NCBI GenBank assembly: GCA_021741085.1
Contig: JAIOYM010000001.1
Span: forward strand, 1 to 38,486
DNA length: 38,486 nucleotides
Direction of reading: 5' to 3'
Origin: Rickettsiaceae bacterium
GTDB lineage: Bacteria > Pseudomonadota > Alphaproteobacteria > Rickettsiales > Rickettsiaceae
The translations under genes were made by a program, and so were the position numbers. This document shows, piece by piece, positions 35,388-38,486 of the stretch (the first letter of the stretch is position 1; each line of letters starts with the position of its first letter). The notes beneath the pieces are model-generated. The model saw nothing but the letters and a program-made list of their open reading frames with translations. It searched no databases and was not told the origin of the DNA.

Positions 35388-37304
35388 ATGCTAAAAATGA
35401 AAAACTTAAATTTTGTGAAAATTTTGACAAAATTACGTATTTTTTTTCAATCCTACTTAGAATTCATAGTTTTTGAAAGCCATTTTAAACATTACAAACT
35501 GACGTATTTTCTTATTGGTCTTCTGTCTGTAGTCTTTTTTTCATCTTACAACTTAGAAGAATTCTATGGTATAAGTCATATACCAGAATTAAGTTACTTT
35601 AAAAATATTGTTGCTTTAGTGTGTTTTGGAATATTTCTTACAACATATTTAGACTATAAAACGAGAAATAAAAAAACAAATTACCAATTAATAATATTAT
35701 GGTATGTGCTTATATTATTAATATTGCCTTGCTTTAGTTGTATATTCTTGTTAGCTACAAATTTAGAGTATTGCGCTATAGCGCATAGCTTGATAACAAC
35801 CTTGTTGCTATCTTCCTTATTACAACCCGCTTTATTTATTATCTTCAATTTACTTGGTTATTTTATAGGGTATTTGTATTATTTGTTTTTTCTATCACCT
35901 ATAACTATTTGGAGCGATTTAAATCATGCTCTTATGTCAAATTTACTAATTATGTTCATTGGTTTTTGGATTTCGTATTTGCGTCAGATTTCTATAAAAG
36001 CGCTAATGATGCAAACAACTGAGCTAGAAGCTATTAATATTAATTTGGAAGATTTAATAAATCAACGCACAATAGAAATACAGGAGGCTTTGAAGTTAAA
36101 AAGTGATTTTGTAAATAACGCAAGCCATGAAATACGGATTCCTTTACAAGGAATATTGGGAGTAACTGAAATTTTACATACGCAATGGCAGAAATTAAGT
36201 GAGGTGAAAAGATATGAGTATATTAACCTAATTAATCACAGCTGTAATAGGTTGATGTTATTTGCTTCTAATTTATTAGATTTTGCTAAATTTAACGTAG
36301 GAAAAACTACTTTGAGCTTAACTCTGCATGATATAGTAGCGCTCACTAAAGAAATAATCACAGATTTTCAATCCTTCGCGACGTCCAAAGGAATAAAAAT
36401 TTTTGTTGTTCCTAGTAAAGAAGAAATCGTATGTTTATTAGATAAAGCAAAAGTTGCCCAAGTAGTTAGAAACTTAATATCTAATTCACTTAAATACAGC
36501 GAATCCGATACTCAAATAATTATAGAAATGAATCATCTAGCCGATATATCTTTATTGCAACTAAAATTTATCGACCAAGGAATGGGGATAGCAGAAAGCG
36601 AGCACGAAAAAATATTTGAGGCCTTTGCTCAAAGCTCTAAGGCTTTTTCTCATCTTAATAGTACCGGATTAGGACTCGCTCTTGTTGCAGAATATATCAA
36701 AATGCATAAAGGCACCATATCTGTTGCCAATAATAACCCTACAGGAAGTATCTTCACTGTCACTATTCCCTATTCACAAAACAAAACAGAATTTGACCAA
36801 TTATATAACAAAAAAAATATCGGCTTTATGAACCCTCAAGAAGCCAGCGCCGCAATTATTTATATTAACGATGAAATAAAACCTCTACCTGAAGATAATT
36901 TACAGAAAAGACCAAAGATTGATATAAGTAAGTCTGTAGGCCTGATAGTAGATGACGAAGTTATTTGTTTGATAAGTACGAGTTTAATGCTTGAATCTTT
37001 GAGCGTAGAAATTCATACTGAAAAAGATGGGCATAAGGTTTTGGAGCGTTTGAATGAAAGAAAATATGATTTTCTTTTACTCGATATAATGTTAAATGGA
37101 ATCACGGGGGTTGAAATCCTTGACTCAATAAGGGCTGATAAAAGATATTCAAAACTACCTGTTATATTACAAAGTGGCGTGGTAGATTCTAGCATTATAC
37201 AAACAGCAATGAATTTAGGAGCTTCAGCACATCTTATCAAACCGTATAGTAAAATAGAATTAGTTGAAGTGTTGCAAAAAGTAATTTCCAGCGCTAATAT
37301 ATAG
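35388..37304 (+). CDS. Membrane hybrid sensor histidine kinase
   Basis: 638 residues. About six hydrophobic segments lie between residues 38 and 198, without a large periplasmic domain, so the signal may be sensed in the membrane. A coiled coil at 205-235 leads to the HisKA domain with His247 in NNASHEIRIPLQG. The ATPase domain has RNLISNSLKYS (N box), DQGMGIAESE (G1) and STGLGLALV (G2). A receiver domain fills the C-terminus: Asp522-Asp523, phospho-acceptor Asp566 in LLLDIML, Lys618 in LIKPYS. It resembles the PleC/BarA-like hybrid kinases of Rickettsiales, but I do not assign an orthologue. No response regulator gene is next to it, so it must phosphorylate a partner elsewhere. It starts 30 bases after uvrB. 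Confidence 0.92.
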   Translation: MLKMKNLNFVKILTKLRIFFQSYLEFIVFESHFKHYKLTYFLIGLLSVVFFSSYNLEEFYGISHIPELSYFKNIVALVCFGIFLTTYLDYKTRNKKTNYQLIILWYVLILLILPCFSCIFLLATNLEYCAIAHSLITTLLLSSLLQPALFIIFNLLGYFIGYLYYLFFLSPITIWSDLNHALMSNLLIMFIGFWISYLRQISIKALMMQTTELEAININLEDLINQRTIEIQEALKLKSDFVNNASHEIRIPLQGILGVTEILHTQWQKLSEVKRYEYINLINHSCNRLMLFASNLLDFAKFNVGKTTLSLTLHDIVALTKEIITDFQSFATSKGIKIFVVPSKEEIVCLLDKAKVAQVVRNLISNSLKYSESDTQIIIEMNHLADISLLQLKFIDQGMGIAESEHEKIFEAFAQSSKAFSHLNSTGLGLALVAEYIKMHKGTISVANNNPTGSIFTVTIPYSQNKTEFDQLYNKKNIGFMNPQEASAAIIYINDEIKPLPEDNLQKRPKIDISKSVGLIVDDEVICLISTSLMLESLSVEIHTEKDGHKVLERLNERKYDFLLLDIMLNGITGVEILDSIRADKRYSKLPVILQSGVVDSSIIQTAMNLGASAHLIKPYSKIELVEVLQKVISSANI

Positions 37305-37331
37305 CTTATTCTTAGATTAAAACTCAGTTTT

Positions 37332-37381
37332 ATCGTAATCCATATTTATCTCGTTTTAAATATCTTTACGATCAATTTTTT
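37332..37381 (+). terminator. Two-part hairpin terminator after the kinase gene
   Basis: ATCGTAA (37332-37338) pairs with TTACGAT (37366-37372). Inside it ATATTTA (37342-37348) pairs with TAAATAT (37357-37363), and a run of six T follows at 37376-37381. It lies 28 bases past the kinase stop and closes the tolC-to-kinase run. trxB must therefore have its own start signal, which I could not place with confidence. Confidence 0.7.
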
Positions 37382-37408
37382 CATGCAATTGAAGTATTAT
37401 ATGTATTT

Positions 37409-38347
37409 ATGGAAAACAAACACACTAAATTATTAATTATAGGCTCTGGTCCTGCTGGTTGCTCTGCGGCTATATATGCAGCGCGTGCTAATCTAAACCC
37501 AATTATGATCGCAGGAATGCAGGCTGGAGGTCAACTTACTACAACCACGGAAGTAGAAAACTATCCTGGGTTTTATGAAGCAATTCAAGGACCACATCTT
37601 ATGGATCAAATGATCAAACAAGCTGGTAAATATGGCACTGAGATTATTTTTGATGATGTTAACACGGTAGATTTTTCTGCCAGACCATTTACCGCAAAAA
37701 CTTCAGATTGCACTTACACCGCAGATACAGTTGTTATAACAACAGGAGCACAGGCAAAATGGTTGGGTATACCGTCTGAAGATAAATTCAAAGGTTATGG
37801 GGTTTCAGGTTGTGCAACATGTGATGGATTTTTCTTTAAGAATCAAAAAGTCATAGTAATAGGCGGTGGAAATACCGCTGTTGAAGAAGCCTTATATCTA
37901 ACTAATCATGCAAGTTCTGTTACGTTAATTCATAGAAGAGATTCCTTGAGAGCTGAGAGCATATTGCAAAAAAGACTTTTTTCTAATCCAAAAATATCAG
38001 TAATGTGGAATAGTAGATTAGTTGAAGTACTGGGCAACCAATCCCCAAAAAAAGTTACAGCTGCAATAATAGAAAATTTAGAAACGCGCCAACAAACACA
38101 AATGGATGTTTCTGGTATTTTTGTTGCAATTGGTCATAAACCAAGTAGTGAATTATTCAATAAATATTTAGATGTTGATAATGAAGGTTATATTATAACA
38201 CATCCAAACTCTACGAAAACCAATATTCAAGGTGTGTTTGCAGCAGGGGATGTGCAAGATAAAATATTTAGACAAGCTGCAACAGCTGTAGGAACAGGAT
38301 GCATGGCAGCACTGGAAGCAGAAAAATTTTTAAATTTATCTGACTAA
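37409..38347 (+). CDS. trxB: Thioredoxin reductase
   Basis: FAD enzyme that reduces thioredoxin with NADPH, 312 residues, normal length. FAD-binding GSGPAG is at 12-17. The redox-active pair Cys135 and Cys138 is in CATCDGFFF. The NADPH site GGGNTAVEEA and the C-terminal FAD block GVFAAGDVQDKIFRQAATAVGTGCMAALEAEKFL are intact. HRRDSLRAE, the 2'-phosphate binding loop, supports NADPH use. A strong terminator separates it from the kinase upstream, and it lies 62 bases past the end of the kinase hairpin's first arm. Nothing unusual is seen in the protein. Confidence 0.97.
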   Translation: MENKHTKLLIIGSGPAGCSAAIYAARANLNPIMIAGMQAGGQLTTTTEVENYPGFYEAIQGPHLMDQMIKQAGKYGTEIIFDDVNTVDFSARPFTAKTSDCTYTADTVVITTGAQAKWLGIPSEDKFKGYGVSGCATCDGFFFKNQKVIVIGGGNTAVEEALYLTNHASSVTLIHRRDSLRAESILQKRLFSNPKISVMWNSRLVEVLGNQSPKKVTAAIIENLETRQQTQMDVSGIFVAIGHKPSSELFNKYLDVDNEGYIITHPNSTKTNIQGVFAAGDVQDKIFRQAATAVGTGCMAALEAEKFLNLSD

Positions 38348-38385
38348 TCTGTTGTTTTTAAAAACTATACTTTTTGTAGCATTTT

Positions 38386-38445
38386 TTCAGCTCAAACTAG
38401 CTAGCTGAATTAATTAGCTCTTGATTGGAAAACCGAGAGCTAATT
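38386..38445. other. Tandem hairpins downstream of trxB
   Basis: TTCAGCT (38386-38392) pairs with AGCTGAA (38403-38409). AATTAGCTCT (38412-38421) pairs perfectly with AGAGCTAATT (38436-38445), with a smaller TTGG/CCGA stem in its loop. No T-run follows on either strand, so these are not standard terminators. They could be processing or attenuation structures or the start of a repeat running out of the window. Confidence 0.55.
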
Positions 38446-38486
38446 GGTTGACTAGATTTTAGTGTTGATGATATTTATCCCATGAT

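Noticed and set aside
1..38486. tRNA or rRNA genes
   Set aside because: I saw no cloverleaf-like segment with a GTTCGANTC-type T arm in any intergenic gap and no rRNA sequence.

Overview
The window looks like a chromosomal segment of an obligately intracellular alphaproteobacterium of the order Rickettsiales. The DNA is strongly AT-rich. The best clues are a P-type VirB8/VirB9 pair, a PopZ-like polar protein next to TolC, a signal-peptide plus repeat plus ankyrin protein resembling Rickettsia RARP-1, a fused LplT-PlsC-Aas protein, and dispersed palindromic repeats with the TCATTGCGAGC...GCAATCCAG core. I cannot assign a genus from the sequence alone.

Layout. 1-352 is non-coding and holds repeat remnants and a terminator for rpoC. 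353-8980 (minus) carries rpoB and rpoC, separated by an unusual 354-bp gap and lacking the usual rplJ/rplL neighbours. 9293-10831 (minus) encodes an exported protein with a probable outer-membrane barrel. 11115-15321 (plus) is a tight run of lepA, rnc, ctaA and a beta-carbonic anhydrase. 15339-17888 holds an ankyrin protein, a possible 54-residue ORF and an orphan 201-residue acidic protein. 17999-22848 is an accessory island: palindromic repeats flank a 995-residue MFS/acyltransferase/AMP-ligase fusion whose ligase part looks decayed, plus a 61-residue ORF with raised GC. 22849-29366 (minus) encodes an RND pump and its periplasmic adaptor, VirB9, VirB8 and LipB. 29464-38347 (plus) encodes TolC, a PopZ-like protein, the RARP-1-like protein, UvrB, a hybrid histidine kinase and TrxB.

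How the genes fit together. The adaptor, RND permease and TolC could form one tripartite envelope pump. TolC is also the channel linked to RARP-1 in Rickettsia, and the RARP-1-like gene overlaps popZ just downstream of tolC. VirB8 and VirB9 are parts of a type IV secretion system whose other genes lie outside the window, and the cytosolic ankyrin protein is a plausible effector.

The least explained signal is that the orphan 201-residue gene and the 61-residue ORF, 3.7 kb apart on opposite strands, share a promoter and 5' leader. Both have the same 16-mer exactly 7 nt after the -10 hexamer, and both proteins carry a related LK(D/E)A(Y/F)xxxC helix motif. This suggests a small, co-expressed and undescribed gene family. 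The second unusual structure is the tandem palindrome array at 21.9-22.8 kb, in which one copy has both arms changed so that they still pair.
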